Positions 21,251 through 33,349 of a stretch of DNA of 64,000 nucleotides are shown piece by piece. The stretch is taken from positions 5,270,001-5,334,000 of the forward strand of contig JANFAH010000001.1 of the NCBI GenBank assembly GCA_024663395.1. The letters are read 5' to 3'. The notes under the pieces were generated by a model. That model did not search any database. It saw nothing but the letters and a program-made list of their open reading frames with translations, and was not told the DNA's origin. The translations under genes were made by a program, and so were the position numbers. Numbering within the stretch: the stretch's first letter is position 1; every line of letters starts with the position of its first letter. The stretch is from Pisolithus tinctorius. Taxonomy: Eukaryota; Basidiomycota; Agaricomycetes; Boletales; Pisolithaceae.

Positions 21251-23397
21251 CATCGTGCCCCATTCCCTTCGAACGGCATATCCAAACTTGTACGGCCGTT
21301 TTTCTGCGCTAAGTAGGGTTGTTGTTGTTGTCGCTATTGCTCTATTCGATGCTGCTGTCGCCCTCGCTCTGGTCGCCATCGCTCGTAGCCACAGTAGTTC
21401 GCACATGGTAGGTCGTTCTCCCCATTCTTCATATCCTTCGATTGCCGCAATCTTGCATGAATGTCCTGTAGCACTAGTCTCATCAGTATGTAGTACTTGA
21501 GTGCGCATGGCCACAACACGCAGAGCGGTCATGTGACTCCGCTTAGTCAACATCGCTGGACTTTCTCTACAAGTCCTAATACCGAGTGCACACATCGATT
21601 CTCTCGATGGATTCTCGAATAAAATATATATTGCTGACGCTGTGCGGCCACGGAATATCTCGAGTGCGAGGTCGTCCACCCTCGCTGCATGCTTCAACAT
21701 TTTGATTCACAAAACTTCTTCTGGCAGCTTCCTTTGTATGACAAGCCTTGATGGCTTCTCGATCTTGATCCTCTTTGCAGTAACCTTTGTTTTGGTATGA
21801 CTTATGCACTGTGGTGCTCTGTGTGAGTCAACGACCTCTTCGCACACCAACCTTTCCACTTTGAGACCGCCTGCAAGTGCTTCAAGCTCTTCGACTCCAA
21901 CTCTTGTGGGTTTTGCATGTTCTTCAAGCCTTTTGGCTTCAAACTCGAGTGGAATCTTTGACCTGAATAGGTCATTGGTTAACTGATGCATATATCTGCT
22001 GACTGCAGGAACTCCAAGGCCGCTCCTTTCATTGCCTTGACCTCTTAGGTAGGACTCCTGTAGTGACACACCAGTAGCCATCAGAGAAGCTTGATATGAA
22101 CAAAATGAAAAACCCCTTTGTGTGTTGTAATTCACCTCGAATTCAAATGGGACTTTCATTGTGAGTGGTTCCTCCACCAATGTTGGTTCAACTTGCTTGA
22201 GCTCTACTGCTTCCTGTAACTCAGTAGTCAGTACTCAGTTCATACTCAAAGAAAACTCTTCCGTCTCAAAACAGGTTGCTGTGGCTGCTTCGACAAGCCT
22301 GCCAGGGCTTTGGTCCTCACTATTTGTCTTCTCGGGTGGGCTGCGTGGCTGTGCACGACTTGTTGAAACTAACTTTGGTACTTTCTCACACTCTATGTAT
22401 CCTGATAACTCTGTAGATCCCTGTATATTGGATGTCAGTGAGTCATGTGTAGCTGTAGGCAGAAAACACTTCATAGATAGATGTTGCTTGTCTGAACTTG
22501 ATTCTGGGTCACTTCATGGCTCATAGTAGTCTCCTGTGCTTGTTTGCACTTGCTCCGAGCAAAATCCTTTGTGTAGTAGTTGTGTTGCTGTGTATGTTAC
22601 TTGCTGCATGGGCCATGGATCATCCAAGTGTCACCATCAATCGTCGTGTCGCATTTTCCGAATGATTTCGTGCCGGAATTCCTTGTTGAAGCCTTGTACA
22701 TAGAGGTCTTCGAGCTCATCAGCCTCGAGTTGCTTCAAAACCCATAGATATGTTGCTAAATCTAAAAAATAGAGTCTGTAGTTCATCAGTTCTTCCTCTG
22801 TATGAACTTCTCTTCTTGCTCGGCTGTCAACAAGGCTGTAAATGTCACTCCTCAAATACTGTTGATCCATTTTCTGGGACCCAGGATACAAACGTGCAAT
22901 GGCCACTACGAATTCAGGCCAACTCAGGTGATCTTCAATGAATTCATACCATGAGTCTGAGATTTCGCCACTTGCATACCAGCAAGCCCATTTTGCCCAT
23001 TCTTGGTCATCAAAGCAATTCTCGCACTTGCAAAGACTTCAAACCTCTTTGAAATACCTAAAAAGGTCAGCTGCACACCCTGAGAACCATGGTGCATCCC
23101 TCAAATGCCTCGGTGGCATTCCCTCGAGTTCTCTCGGCGCATTCTCATGACTTCTTCACAGAAATTCAACTATTAATTTGCCTTCAGACTTGCTTCTCGG
23201 CTCGAGGGATCTTCACCTTAGATACTTGCTTGACATTTGCTGCTTGAAAAACAACTCTGAAAATTTCCCAAACTCCTGAGAGTAGATGGTAGCTAGAATC
23301 AAGACTCTGAACACTTAGCTTGTCCAAGCCCAATCCAGCAAAAAACTTTGTTTGGTGATAAAACAGTGGCTTCTTTCCCCAAAATGGACAGAACCCC

Positions 23398-23414
23398 CCT
23401 CGTGGTGGGCTCCA
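23398..23414 (-). other. Primer-binding-like site
   Basis: Two bases after the LTR end on the minus strand, TGGAGCCCACCACGAGG begins with TGG, as expected for pairing to a tRNA 3' end (CCA). It fixes the minus orientation of the 19.8 kb element. I cannot name the tRNA. Confidence 0.6.
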
Positions 23415-23416
23415 GA

Positions 23417-23882
23417 TGTAGGAATAGGTAAAATGATGATACCTAGAATAGTAATAGTCAGTGATGGGTGAGTATATTGTGCTCGACCCAAAAGGGAGGT
23501 TCTCTCTGGAGAAAGAAGTGTAGTAAAAAGTAAAAATGCGAACTAGAAAAAGGATACTTAGCTGTGCCTGTCTAATACTCTTGCCAGTCCTCCTGGCACT
23601 TTGGGTACTCCCCAAAGTAATAAATCTAACTTTGAAAACTTGCCAATATGCGAGACTAAATCACCCTACTACTGAGGACCTGTGACATGGATTGGTTGTT
23701 ATGGTAAACTGAACTTGCGCAAACACAGCGCACATGCTTAGTCAGCGATGTGGCTGCTCGCCACTAAGTCCAGTGGTAAAATGCAAAAAAACAAAAGAAG
23801 GAAATAAAACAAAGAAAACTCTCCACCCCCGAACTCATGACCCAGACTGCTTCTCCTAGGGAACTCAAACTCGTTCCCTACA
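23417..23882 (-). repeat. 5' LTR of the 19.8 kb element
   Basis: 466 bases, TG...CA, followed on the right by the duplicated target GCAC (23,883-23,886). Differences from the left copy include caag/tgag and tcgctgaaatgtg/ttgccaatatgcg. Confidence 0.92.
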
Positions 23883-23886
23883 GCAC

Positions 23887-24965
23887 GTGCAGCAATGGCC
23901 ACTCTCAAGGTCTTCTCCAGAAAGGCAACTTTCCAAGACTGCTCCTATCTTTGGAAGCAGGAACAAGGTTCTCACGGATCAAAATCCTCTTCATCTCTGA
24001 AGCTTCTGTACCGAGACCCTTATGCCATGGATGTTGATTGGAAGTCAAAGGTCCGATCACAGAGTGAAGCTCCTACCTGTTATGGGTGCAGTAAGACAGG
24101 ACACATGAAGTCTAAGTGTCCCTTGTCCGCTGTGAGGAATCTGCATTCCCTGGGTGCGTAAGCCCCTATCGTTAACCATTCCGTGACTACTGTTACGTCC
24201 GCTCCCCTCTCGCGTTCACCATTGTTCACGCACTACCTTCCCGTGCCCTCGCTCCCTCTCGCGCAATGCTATACCCGTGGCCGCTGTGCTCCGGTCGTTG
24301 TCTTTCCTTGGACTCTTTTTCTTATCACGGGCTCTATTCCTTTAATGCTTGTAGTATACCCTTGGCCTCTGTTCGGCCAGTCTTGTTTGCACGCGCTGTT
24401 GCGCAGCTTTCCTTTACTGTACCCTGTCTTACTTAGGTTCCGGGTTTGTCCGGACTATAAAGCCCTGTACTTAGGTACAGAATGATACCTTTTTGGCACT
24501 CGGAAGGTCACCACGAGTTTCTTTTCCACTTTGTCTACACCGCACATCTCGCATTCTGCTGCGCACGAACTACGTATACCGCTCGCACCGCTCGCATCGC
24601 CAGTACTACTCTGCGGACCATGCCGCGCATGTCACGAAACACTACCGCTACAAACTGCTGGGTCTCTCCTTCTAGTCCCGACAGTCCAGAATCCCTTGGG
24701 ACGAACAATTTGTTCCCTTCATTTTTTATTGTTGTTATCTAAGCCATCTAGCTCGTATTATACAGCTACTTGGACTTTTTCCTACACCGCGATGAACAGT
24801 AGGTCTTCCTTGGCCCAGAAATTCCATACTCACATCCTGGCAATGCTCAAGGAACTCGACAAGAATTCCGAAGAGGAGGAAGATTCAGAACCGACCGACC
24901 ACTACTGTGGGGAGAATGACAAACCCACAGACGACAGAGGACCCAAGGGTCAACCGGATTTTTGA
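23887..24965 (+). pseudogene. Gypsy-1 gag, C-terminal part
   Basis: It continues gag from 4,090 in the restored frame. It includes the CCHC knuckle CYGCSKTGHMKSKC at 24,081 and ends at a TGA (24,963-24,965) shared with Gypsy-2. A solo LTR splits it at 24,131-24,786; the insert plus duplication is 660 bases, so the frame is kept on the far side. Confidence 0.85.
24131..24786 (+). mobile_element. Solo LTR in Gypsy-1 gag
   Basis: Starts TGTGAGG, ends CCTACA, flanked by CCGC on both sides (24,127-24,130 and 24,787-24,790). Gypsy-2 lacks it at this site. A TATA-like actataaag lies near 24,453. Its family differs from the other LTRs here. Confidence 0.85.
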
Positions 24966-24969
24966 AAGG

Positions 24970-27900
24970 CTCCCCTGGTGTAGCATCAGGAAGAGAGCCC
25001 ATAGTATCCTGAAAGATAGAGGTTAAGATAGGGACCAAGAAAGTGTATGATTATGAACAAGATATGTCAATCACTTCTATCGCTGGTTTTGCTTACCTTG
25101 TCGATTGCAAAAACACTACTGTCTGAACTATCCTCGACTCAGGTGCCAAAACAAACATCATCAATCCTGCAATAGTCGAAAAATACAACATCCCAACATG
25201 AAAGATCACAAGACCATGGGAGTCCAGAAGCTACAAAGGCAGAACCAGAGATTGGGTAACCCATATTGCCTCTTTTAGAGCCAAAATCTGGGGAAGGACC
25301 ATGCACATTCGCGCATATGTCCTCAAGCTCGGAAATTGGGAGTCCCTCCTCCTCGGCATGCCCTGGCTTAAAGAGCACAACCCTATAATCAGCTGGATGA
25401 CTAGAAAGCTGATTGGCTGGGGAGAGCTCGACCATGGCCTCAATAGAAAGAACTGCGTCCGCAGAACCGACTTCGCAAGGACCGTCAAAATCAACCACAC
25501 TTCCATTTCTATGAAACTCGAGGCTTCCCACATACAGGCAGAAGTAGAGTTACCCCCAGAATACCGCAATTTCTCGGTAGTCTTCTCCGAAGAAGAAATC
25601 CCCCTTCCGCCACACAGGGGTTTTCTCGACCACGAGATCCGCCTGAAACCCAGTTTCCAGCCGAAGAAAGGAGCCATCTACCCACTCTCACTCAACGAGC
25701 TCAAGGCATTTGATGAGTTCATAGATGAAAACCTCAAATGCGGAAAGATTCGCCCCTCAAAATCTTCGCAAGCTGCTCCCGTGTTTTTCGTAGGAAAGAA
25801 GGACAGAAAAAGAAGACTCATCCAAGACTATCAGTACCTCAACTCTCACACGGTGATCGACTTGTACCCCCTCCCAGATGTGAAGACCCTCCTAGACGAA
25901 CTGGCCAGCTCTCGCTACTTCGCCAAGTTCAATGTCTGGTGGGGATTCACAAACATAAGGGTGAAAGAGGGTGACGAGTGGAAAGGGGTGTTCATCACCC
26001 CTAGAGGACTTTTCAAACCGACAGTAATGTTCTTCGGACAGTGCAACTCACTGCCAACTTTCCAGAGATATATGGACCATACGTTTGGAGAGCTTAAAAA
26101 CGAGAGAAAGGCTGTCATCTTCATGGATGATGTCACTATACACTCAAAAATGAAAGAAGGACTTTGTGCAGCAGTCTGCCACTTCCTGCAAATCACCTCA
26201 AAAGAACACCTTTGCCTTAAACTCAAGAAGTGTACCTTCGAAGCCGAAGAAATAGAGTTTCTAGGATTCGTGATCCATCAGGGTCAGTACGAACCATCAG
26301 AGATTAAAATCGAAGCCATCAAAACCTGGCCTGCTCCGACAACCCTGAAAGAGCTTCATTCCTTCCTCAGCTTCTGTAACTTCTACAGGCAGTTCATCTC
26401 TGGCTTTTTGCAGACCGCCCAACCACTACACAGTCTGTCCAAAAAGAACGCCAAGTGGACCTGGGGGCCCGAGCAGGTTTCCACCTTCAAAGACCTGAAG
26501 AAGGCCCTCTTGTCAAAACCAGTTCTTTGTCTTCTGGACCTCCAGAAGCCCTTTGTACTCCACACTGATGCCTCGAAGCTCAGCACCGGAGCTGTTCTGT
26601 CACAGGCCGATGACTCAGGAGTGCTTCACCCCTGTGCCTATATGTCCCAGTCGCTTACTGGAGCAGAGCAAAACTACCAGGTCTATGACTTGGAAATGCT
26701 AGCAGTAATGCGTGCCCTCAAGCAATGGCGCCCCTATTTGCTCTCACCCCCGGAACCAACAAAGGTCTATACTGACCACCAAAATATCACATACTATGTG
26801 CAGCCACAGAAACTTACCACTCGACAAGCCCGCTGGCAGGCAACCCTCCAGGAGTACCTGCTCCTGTTTGTCCACATCGCAGGTAGCAAGAATTCTGCTG
26901 CTGACACCCTTTCCTGCTGCTCGGACTTCAATACCGAGCCTAGTACCATCTCTACCCTACTTCCAAAGGCCATTTGGCTTGAGGGGGGGGTGAGACCCTC
27001 CATTGTTTCCCTTTTTAAGATCGATCGGACTGTCCCCAAGCCCTCAGAAGTTCCATGACCCATCCAAAAGGTCTCCTTCAAGGAACCGGAACTGGCTGAA
27101 CGCCCACCTGAGGAAAAGCCAAAGGTTCAGAAAGGTAAAGGACGTGTCTTCCAGCTAAATGCCGACCTGTATCAGGAGGTAAAGAAGACATCCGCGTCCC
27201 TCTCAGTCCCTGAAACAACAGAAGGGTCTGACGGAGTCAGAAGAAAAGGAAGAAGGATCTTTGTACTGGAACTGGTCCACCAAGACGTCCTTTGGCAGTA
27301 TCATGACCTTCCTGCATTTGGACACCCTGGAGTGAAAGCAATGATGAAGAAAATGAATAAATACATGTGGTGGCCCGGAATGTACCAGTCTATCCACAAC
27401 TACTGTAAAGGATGCCCCGCTTGCCAGGCAAACAAGGTTAACATGCATCTGACGACCCTGCCAATCACCCCACATGACATAGCAAATAACCCCTTCCCCT
27501 TTAAACAGATCTCGATGGACCTGGTCACCGACCTGCCCCTGTCCGGAGGAAGATACAACTCCATCCTCACCATTGTAGATCAAGGGCTCACTAAGGGTGC
27601 ATTCTTCCTACTGACTACTAAAACCGTGGACAGCGTCGGTGTCGCAGACTTGTACCATGCCTACGTCTACCCCCACTGGGGTGTCCCAGAAGCCATAATC
27701 TTGGACAGAGGACCTCAGTTTGTCTCTGCGTTCACAAGAGACCTCTACTGGTCCCTCGGAATTGAACTGAAGGCCTCCATGGCTTATCACCTGCAGACCA
27801 ATGGCGAAGCAGAATGTGTAAACCAAGAAGTCAGGACCTACTTATGCATATATGCAGATGCGGACCCCCACAACTGGCACACCAAACTCCCGGACACCCA

Positions 27901-28588
27901 AATGGCACATAACTCGCACATACACTCGTCTCACAACCAGACACCATATTTGCTCATGTACGGATTTGACCCCGCCCCTTACCCTATGGGACAGCCCCTG
28001 CAGGAGTCCCTAGCGGGCAACTGACTCGAGCAGCTGGCGGCCAACAGAGATGCTGCAATAATTGCTCATAAGGAAGCACAGGAGTTGATGAAATCACGAT
28101 CAAAGGGAGCCTATACAGAGTTTTCCGTAGGAGATAAGGTGTGGCTTGACGCTTCTGACCTAAAAAGGGATGTTCTGTCAAAGAAGCTCGCACCCTGACA
28201 GCATGGCCCATTTGTAATTTCTGAACAGATCAGCCTGGTGGCATACAAGCTCCAACTACCCCCTAGCTGGCAGATACACCCCATGTTCCACATGTCAAAA
28301 CTTACTCCTTTCGTCGAAACAAGTGAATATGGCCCAGCTCAACCCCCACCTCCACCAGAGTTGGTAGGAGACAAGAACGAATGGGAAGTCAAGGCTATAT
28401 TAAAACACAAACGTGCACGCAAGGTCAAGTCATCCTCGAAAGAACCCAGTGTAACCACACAGCAAAAATACCTCTACCTTGTCAAGTGGCTTGGTTACCT
28501 GCACTCCCAAAACAGCTGGGAGAGTGAGGACAACCTTATAAATGCCCCAGAGGTTCTCGGGGAGTACAAGCACATTCACAACCTCTAA
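24970..28588 (+). pseudogene. Gypsy-1 pol: PR-RT-RNase H-integrase-chromodomain
   Basis: One frame ending TAA at 28,586. Protease DSG is near 25,134. RT motif A reads KFNV (25,931), lacking the catalytic Asp; the YxDD box reads FMDD (26,120). RNase H keeps HTDAS. The integrase zinc finger (HPGV...CKGCPACQ) lies at about 27,320-27,430; the core has MDLVTD, LDRGPQF and GEAE. The chromodomain (EWEVKAILKHK...LVKWLGY...SWE) spans about 28,380-28,570. Internal TGA codons are at 25,010, 25,124, 25,199, 27,056, 28,022 and 28,196; at 25,199 and 28,022 Gypsy-2 has CGA. The copy is inactive. Confidence 0.88.
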
Positions 28589-28593
28589 CTGCT

Positions 28594-29994
28594 ATGTCCT
28601 ACACCCCTAACACTGACAACCCTGGCTCAGACTACTTTGACAATGACTTCCATGCTGACATCGACGAACCCTACGACCCTTCCCATCCCTACTTCAATCG
28701 CTATGCCAGTACCCCTCCATGCCTCTCAGAACCACTGGTACGCCCCTGCAGAGCATTATGCTCCCCATCCCCTGCGATATCCACCCACTCCTCACATATG
28801 GGTGCCTACCAACCCCTTTACGACTCCATCGCCTCCTCCGCTCACCTGTACCCATACCCAGTCATCCACTCAGTCCCCTCTTCACAGAGAGCTCGTAAGG
28901 ACGCCCATAAGGGAAAGTCCAAGGCTCACTCGGGACCATCCGAGCCTCGTCATGACACCTCTTTCCGGTCCTGCAACACCCCTCCTCTCTCCCAAGCGGG
29001 TTACAAGTCCCCCTCCCCAGTCTCTCACTCTGGTGCATCTGCTCCAGCACCATCAGTCTCACCGGCTGACCTCTCAGCCCCTGCTGTTGCACCCGCAGCC
29101 CCCTCCACAACCAGATGGGTGGCTCCCAAGGCAAGTGTCTTCCTCAGTTACATGCAGCTGCTTAACGACTTCGAGCGCTGGGAATCACATGGCTGGAGAG
29201 CAGGAGAACACCATGAGCATCTATGGGTGTTGTCTAAGATCTTCAGAAGCTCAGAAGTGATCGGTAAGCATGTACATGACCAGGTAGTGACCGCAGAAGG
29301 AAGCTTCGAGGTGCATACGTATGAAGACATCGACAAAGCCAACTCTGCCATCCTCCAGGAAACCCTTAAGACCCAGGAGGCCATTGTCAAAATCGTACAC
29401 GAAGACTACGGCCCCTCCCTCATCTCTTCCTTTCGCGCCTTCCTTGACAGAACCCCCCTCGATGTCATGGTCCATGGGCTCCTCCCTCCAACACATCAAG
29501 CAGCGTCTGGAAGATCAGGCCTACCTTTGGACACTTACTGAGAAGAAGCACGGAAGGTCGTGGGAGAAGAAACCGGTCTCCGAAAGCCATTACAATCTGG
29601 ACCCGGAGGAAGTGGAGAGGCTGTTGGAGATGTCAAACAGAGGTGTCGCAATTGCTGGGAGAAGGTTATACCAGGCCAGGGTCGAGAACACTTCCAAGCC
29701 ATCGCGGATGCACTCGCATCCATCCCTTTCAATGGATTGCCCCATGACTGGCTCAACTTCTTTACACAGGCCCAAGGTGACGCTGCTGGAAGAGCCCTCT
29801 TCTACGCTTCTCAGACATCAAGAGCTCTGCTGGCAGCTCCCTTCATCCCTATACCTATCTCCGCCCTCAGCAAGAGAGAACTTGGTGGGCTTGTTCCCAT
29901 TGATTGGCAGCATCCCCTGCATCAGTTTGCCTGTTACCGATGTTCATGCCTTGGACATTGGTCAGCTAACTGCCCAGCTCACAGTGGCAACTAA
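28594..29994 (+). pseudogene. Gypsy-1 ORF3 with C-terminal zinc knuckle
   Basis: The start lies five bases after the pol stop and in another frame, suggesting re-initiation. About 466 codons: an acidic/aromatic start (GSDYFDNDFHADIDEPYD), a long Pro/Ser-rich stretch, a helical middle (LNDFERWESHGWR; LKTQEAIVKIVHEDY), then QAIADALASIPFN and a terminal CYRCSCLGHWSANC (Cx2Cx4Hx4C). One TGA at 29,539-29,541 interrupts it. Gypsy-2 has a collinear copy. The knuckle suggests nucleic-acid binding. It sits where env or accessory genes lie in other retroelements, but I see no signal peptide or membrane segment. Confidence 0.75.
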
Positions 29995-30057
29995 CTCTGA
30001 AATCCGCTCCTGGGTGCAACAAGGCCTGTACCTGCCTTCAGAGGACCTCAGGCCTTG

Positions 30058-30069
30058 AGGGGGGGGTGA
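30058..30069 (+). other. Gypsy-1 polypurine tract
   Basis: A G-run (gaggggggggtga) ends directly at the 3' LTR. The same tract precedes the Gypsy-2 3' LTR at 41,289-41,300. Confidence 0.7.
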
Positions 30070-30740
30070 TGTTACGCTGCGCTCACATTTGTTCCCTCTT
30101 ACAGACACTTATGTAACCGTTTGTGCCTTGTCCTGCCTCTTGAGGCATTCCCTGTCCCGAAAGTCACTGTCTACGCAGTTGGACTTGCGTTCCGTATGTT
30201 TTCCTTATGTCATCCATTTACCTCTTACGGTAGACCCCTGTCTACCCTGCATTGTACTATAGCTGGACATTATGTCCATCCCCCTTCCTTCTGTGATCCG
30301 CTGGTGGCCCTGATCCATGCGGTCATGTGACACATTCACCCCAGGTGAACACTCCACTTACGACTCATATACACGGTTAATCCCTCTTTCCTGTGCTCGT
30401 TCACCCCCATATGTTCCCGTCCGCAGCAAGGTCGCCCTTGCACCCTCTGTGTTTGGACTCAGGTGAACGACTATACTTGTATTTGAATGTTTGGCTTGCG
30501 GTACTTTACATACATATATAAACCCACATGTATTGTACCAGCCCCTCATTCGAAATCTACTTTGCAACCACCCTTAGCTCTGCGCGCTGTACCAACAAGG
30601 ACTCACCAGTACGACTTTGGTTGGCCAAGACTAGTGTCCCATCGCTAGTGAAGTTAAATTATGTGTCACTTCTCGTGCAGCCACATGCTTGTGCTACATT
30701 GCACTCAATTCGTGATGCGATATGAGTCATTGGCATAACA
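30070..30740 (+). repeat. Gypsy-1 3' LTR
   Basis: About 671 bases, TG...CA, followed by CCCCC at 30,741-30,745. It keeps more CpG sites than the 5' LTR at several positions. Confidence 0.93.
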
Positions 30741-30745
30741 CCCCC

Positions 30746-31982
30746 TCCCAATCCAGTGCCCCTTGCCCTCAGAAACATTCCCAACCCCCTACTCTAAACC
30801 ATGAACCCAACACCACACTTGATACCATGGCCCTGCCCCATCAGGTCAAGTCACCACCTCAGCCAATTGCACCTCCCCCCCTGTTGCCTAATACGGTCCT
30901 TTCTGCTACCCTAATGGAACTGCTACTACAAACACCCCATGCACAAATAGGTGCGCTACCCCATACCTGGTCCTCTTCTCACAACTAACCATGTGTCAGC
31001 TGCTCCTGCCACTGAGATTACCCCCCACCCCCCAAACAGCTTCCTGGTACCACAGCTATGTGACCAGGTCACTAGGGGTCTCGACGATACTCTCCTAACT
31101 GCCTGGACAAATAAACCAGGCCCCAAAGCCTGGATAAGGCCCTGGAGGGCCAAATTTGAGCCCAATGCGGAAGCTACCTGGTCGAAACTGAAGACTCTAG
31201 TCCAACAAGTAATCAGCCAGGACACATCCAAGACCCTTGTCATCAGTACCCCCCAGGAAGAGGACAGTACCTTCACCATGGAATGCAGCCCACCACCCTG
31301 GCACTTTCTTGTCTTGGGCCTGTCCCAAGAAGCAACTACCTTTCTAGTAAACCTACAGGTCATCTCTACCCCTGAGATCACAGCCTTCACGCTACCTTTC
31401 ATCCAACCCACCCCTACCTATATATGCACCCTCGAAAACTTCACCCTCCCAGACTCCCTGGAGGGTAATGCCATAGTCACCAATGTTGTCAAACAGGCCA
31501 TTCATTCTGATGACGTTATATCCAAATTCATCCAAGGCTTAGACCCCAACCCTGATGTGTTACCAATGCTAATCAACTTGATAAATGTAACCAGCCTCCA
31601 TATTGCCAACAATGTCACTCATAAGCAGACAATATGGAACATATACTGCTCCTACAACCCTGCTTTCATGACACTGGAGAAGCACTTTCTCTGGTGATGC
31701 CTCATCTGCAACCTGTGCTTCTGCTTGGAGGATCACAGAATGGGCATGGTCCAACTTGGAGAAAAACAATTTAGATGCATGGGATGTAAATCGCTTGACC
31801 ACCCTACTGGGCTATGTCCCTTCCCCTCAATCCCAGGATGGTTAGGTCTGAAACCTCAACTTACAGACTCCATCCCCAACCAACTAGCCCCCACCCCAAG
31901 ACCCATCAGAGGACATAATGCCATCAGAGGTGGAAGAGGCACCCCATGGGGAAGAACCCCTAGAGGCAGCCCACACTACTAA
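30746..31982 (+). pseudogene. LINE ORF1, main part
   Basis: It continues the ORF1 started at 2,120. The first frame ends at 30,988, a neighbouring frame carries on to 31,697 and a third to 31,982, so at least two frameshifts exist. The later part has WIRPWRAKFEPNAEATWSKL and a terminal knuckle RCMGCKSLDHPTGLC (Cx2Cx4Hx4C), as in gag-like ORF1 proteins of Tad-clade LINEs, followed by an RG-rich tail. It would coat LINE RNA. Confidence 0.7.
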
Positions 31983-32449
31983 GTAACATGAACCCCCACG
32001 ATTAACAAATGTCATATCAGCATAACATTACTCATAAAATAGTTATGATGCGTAAGATACATCTATATATCTTCATGACCCTCTTGCACCTTTCTGTGTG
32101 TGTGCGGCTATTCATCAGTGAGGGACAAATAGCCCCAGGCACACACCCTGGATTGCACACCACCTTGTAACATCGATAAGGGCCCAAATATACTGGCTTT
32201 CAACCTCAGTCAGAGTACAGGAAAGCCCTGGATGAAAGAAGGTTTTTTCCAGACTAACCTTTAGTGACTAGGTATGACTTCTGCCCTCAAGATGTCGAGC
32301 AATACCAAAGCACATGACTGGACACTGCTGGATGACAACTCCAGCCCTTCTTGGAGGACTAGTCACTCTTCAGGTAAGGTACACACTGACTACAAACACA
32401 GACACACATACAGATCAAACACCCAGTACTTCTTCCAACAATGGCCTCC
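31983..32449 (+). other. LINE spacer between ORF1 and ORF2
   Basis: No clear gene. It ends in CCTCC (32,445-32,449), the target duplication of Gypsy-2. Confidence 0.5.
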
Positions 32450-33166
32450 TGTTATGCTGCACTCACATTGTTCCCTCTTACAGACTCTCTTGCATAACCA
32501 CTCTGCTGCTCGTGCACCGCTCCACCTCTAGAGGTGTTCTGCTACTCCGCAAGCTGCTGTCTATGCAGTTGGACTTGCATTCCATATGTTTCCCCTTTCT
32601 GTTTCCTTTTATGGTAGACCCCTGTCTACCCCACGTTATACTATAGCCGGACGTCACATCCATTCCCCTTCCTTCCATGATCCACTGGTGGCCCTGATCC
32701 ACATGGTCACGTGACATGCTCACCCTGGTTACCCCAGTGTGCACATTTAACCCTACATACATCATATACGTGGTTAGTCCCTCTTCCCCTCGTTTACCCC
32801 GTTTACCCTTGCGCCCACAGATGCAGTTATACGTGTTGTCCTGCTGCGCAGTGACTCACTATGACTTGTCTTGCCTTAACAAGGATGCGGGTGAACATTC
32901 AAATGCTTTCAAATGTTTGTTCTGCAGGTACTTTACATACATATATAAACCTGCATGTATCGTACCAGCTCCTCATTCGAAATCTACTTTGCAACCACCC
33001 TTAGCTCTGCTCACTGTACCCATGAGGACTCAACAGTACGACTTCAGTTGGCCAAGACTAGTGTTCCGCTGCTAGTGAAGTTAAATTATGTGTCACTTCT
33101 CATGCAGTCACGTGCTTGTGCTACATCACACTCAATTCATGATGCAATATGAGTCGTCAGCATAAC
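32450..33166 (+). repeat. Gypsy-2 5' LTR
   Basis: 717 bases, TG...CA, with TATA-like atatataaac near 32,940. It is longer than the Gypsy-1 LTR, with a differing middle, so the two elements belong to related subfamilies. Confidence 0.93.
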
Positions 33167-33349
33167 AGAAGATTTCAAATCACCCAGACACATCAAAGCC
33201 TGGTTTATCTCGGATACCTGTGGTCTAGAATCCTTGCTAGGCAAAATAGCCTGCAAAATGACCACCTCCTGCCACCTCTACAGGAACCACTGGTTTAATA
33301 TCAGTGAGCTAGCCCCTAACCTTCGGCACTAACCTTCCACTTCATCAAT

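Larger units (their letters stand above)
15341..23155 (-). pseudogene. Giant gag-plus-repeat reading frame, opal-broken
   Basis: One minus-strand frame runs about 2,600 codons with stops at 23,039, 22,637, 22,631, 22,514, 22,235, 21,707, 21,155, 20,810, 20,501, 20,363, 20,222, 19,625, 19,529, 19,373, 19,079, 18,863, 18,833, 18,650, 18,239, 18,206, 17,303, 16,133 and 15,341 (lowest base of each). All are TGA. From the ATG at 23,119 the first part is a gypsy gag capsid domain (DAPWFSGCAADLFRYF, LYPGSQKMDQQYL, LYVQGFNKEFRHEI). Bases 22,180-21,300 are charged and unassigned. The rest is the FYL array. No CCHC knuckle, protease or RT follows gag where they would be expected. I infer a once-translated protein decayed by C-to-T change in CGA codons. 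Confidence 0.75.
4091..23882 (-). mobile_element. 19.8 kb LTR-bounded gag element without pol
   Basis: Near-identical direct repeats TGTAGG...CCTACA of about 465 bases (4,091-4,554 and 23,417-23,882) bound it. The flanks are GCGC and GCAC, a 4-base duplication with one change; Gypsy-2 has the uninterrupted GCAC at this site. Orientation is minus: a primer-binding-like site follows the right LTR, then a gag domain. No RT, integrase or protease was found. The interior is gag, a 6 kb in-frame repeat array, and a Plavaka transposase region with other genes. It fits a non-autonomous gag-bearing LTR element (TR-GAG class) carrying or invaded by cargo. Confidence 0.85.
2177..30740 (+). mobile_element. 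Gypsy-1: Ty3/gypsy chromovirus
   Basis: LTRs at 2,177-2,846 and 30,070-30,740 both start TGTTA and end ATAACA and are flanked by CCCCC. The order is gag, protease, RT, RNase H, integrase, chromodomain, then ORF3 with a zinc knuckle. Gag is split by the 19.8 kb element and by a solo LTR. Removing each insert plus one duplication restores the gag frame. Pol carries six internal TGA codons. Gypsy-2 is a full-length relative in this window. Confidence 0.92.

Noticed and set aside
15341..23155. TGA reassigned to an amino acid
   Set aside because: Neighbouring host genes use TGA or other stops normally, and CGA/TGA pairs between gypsy copies fit mutation better.
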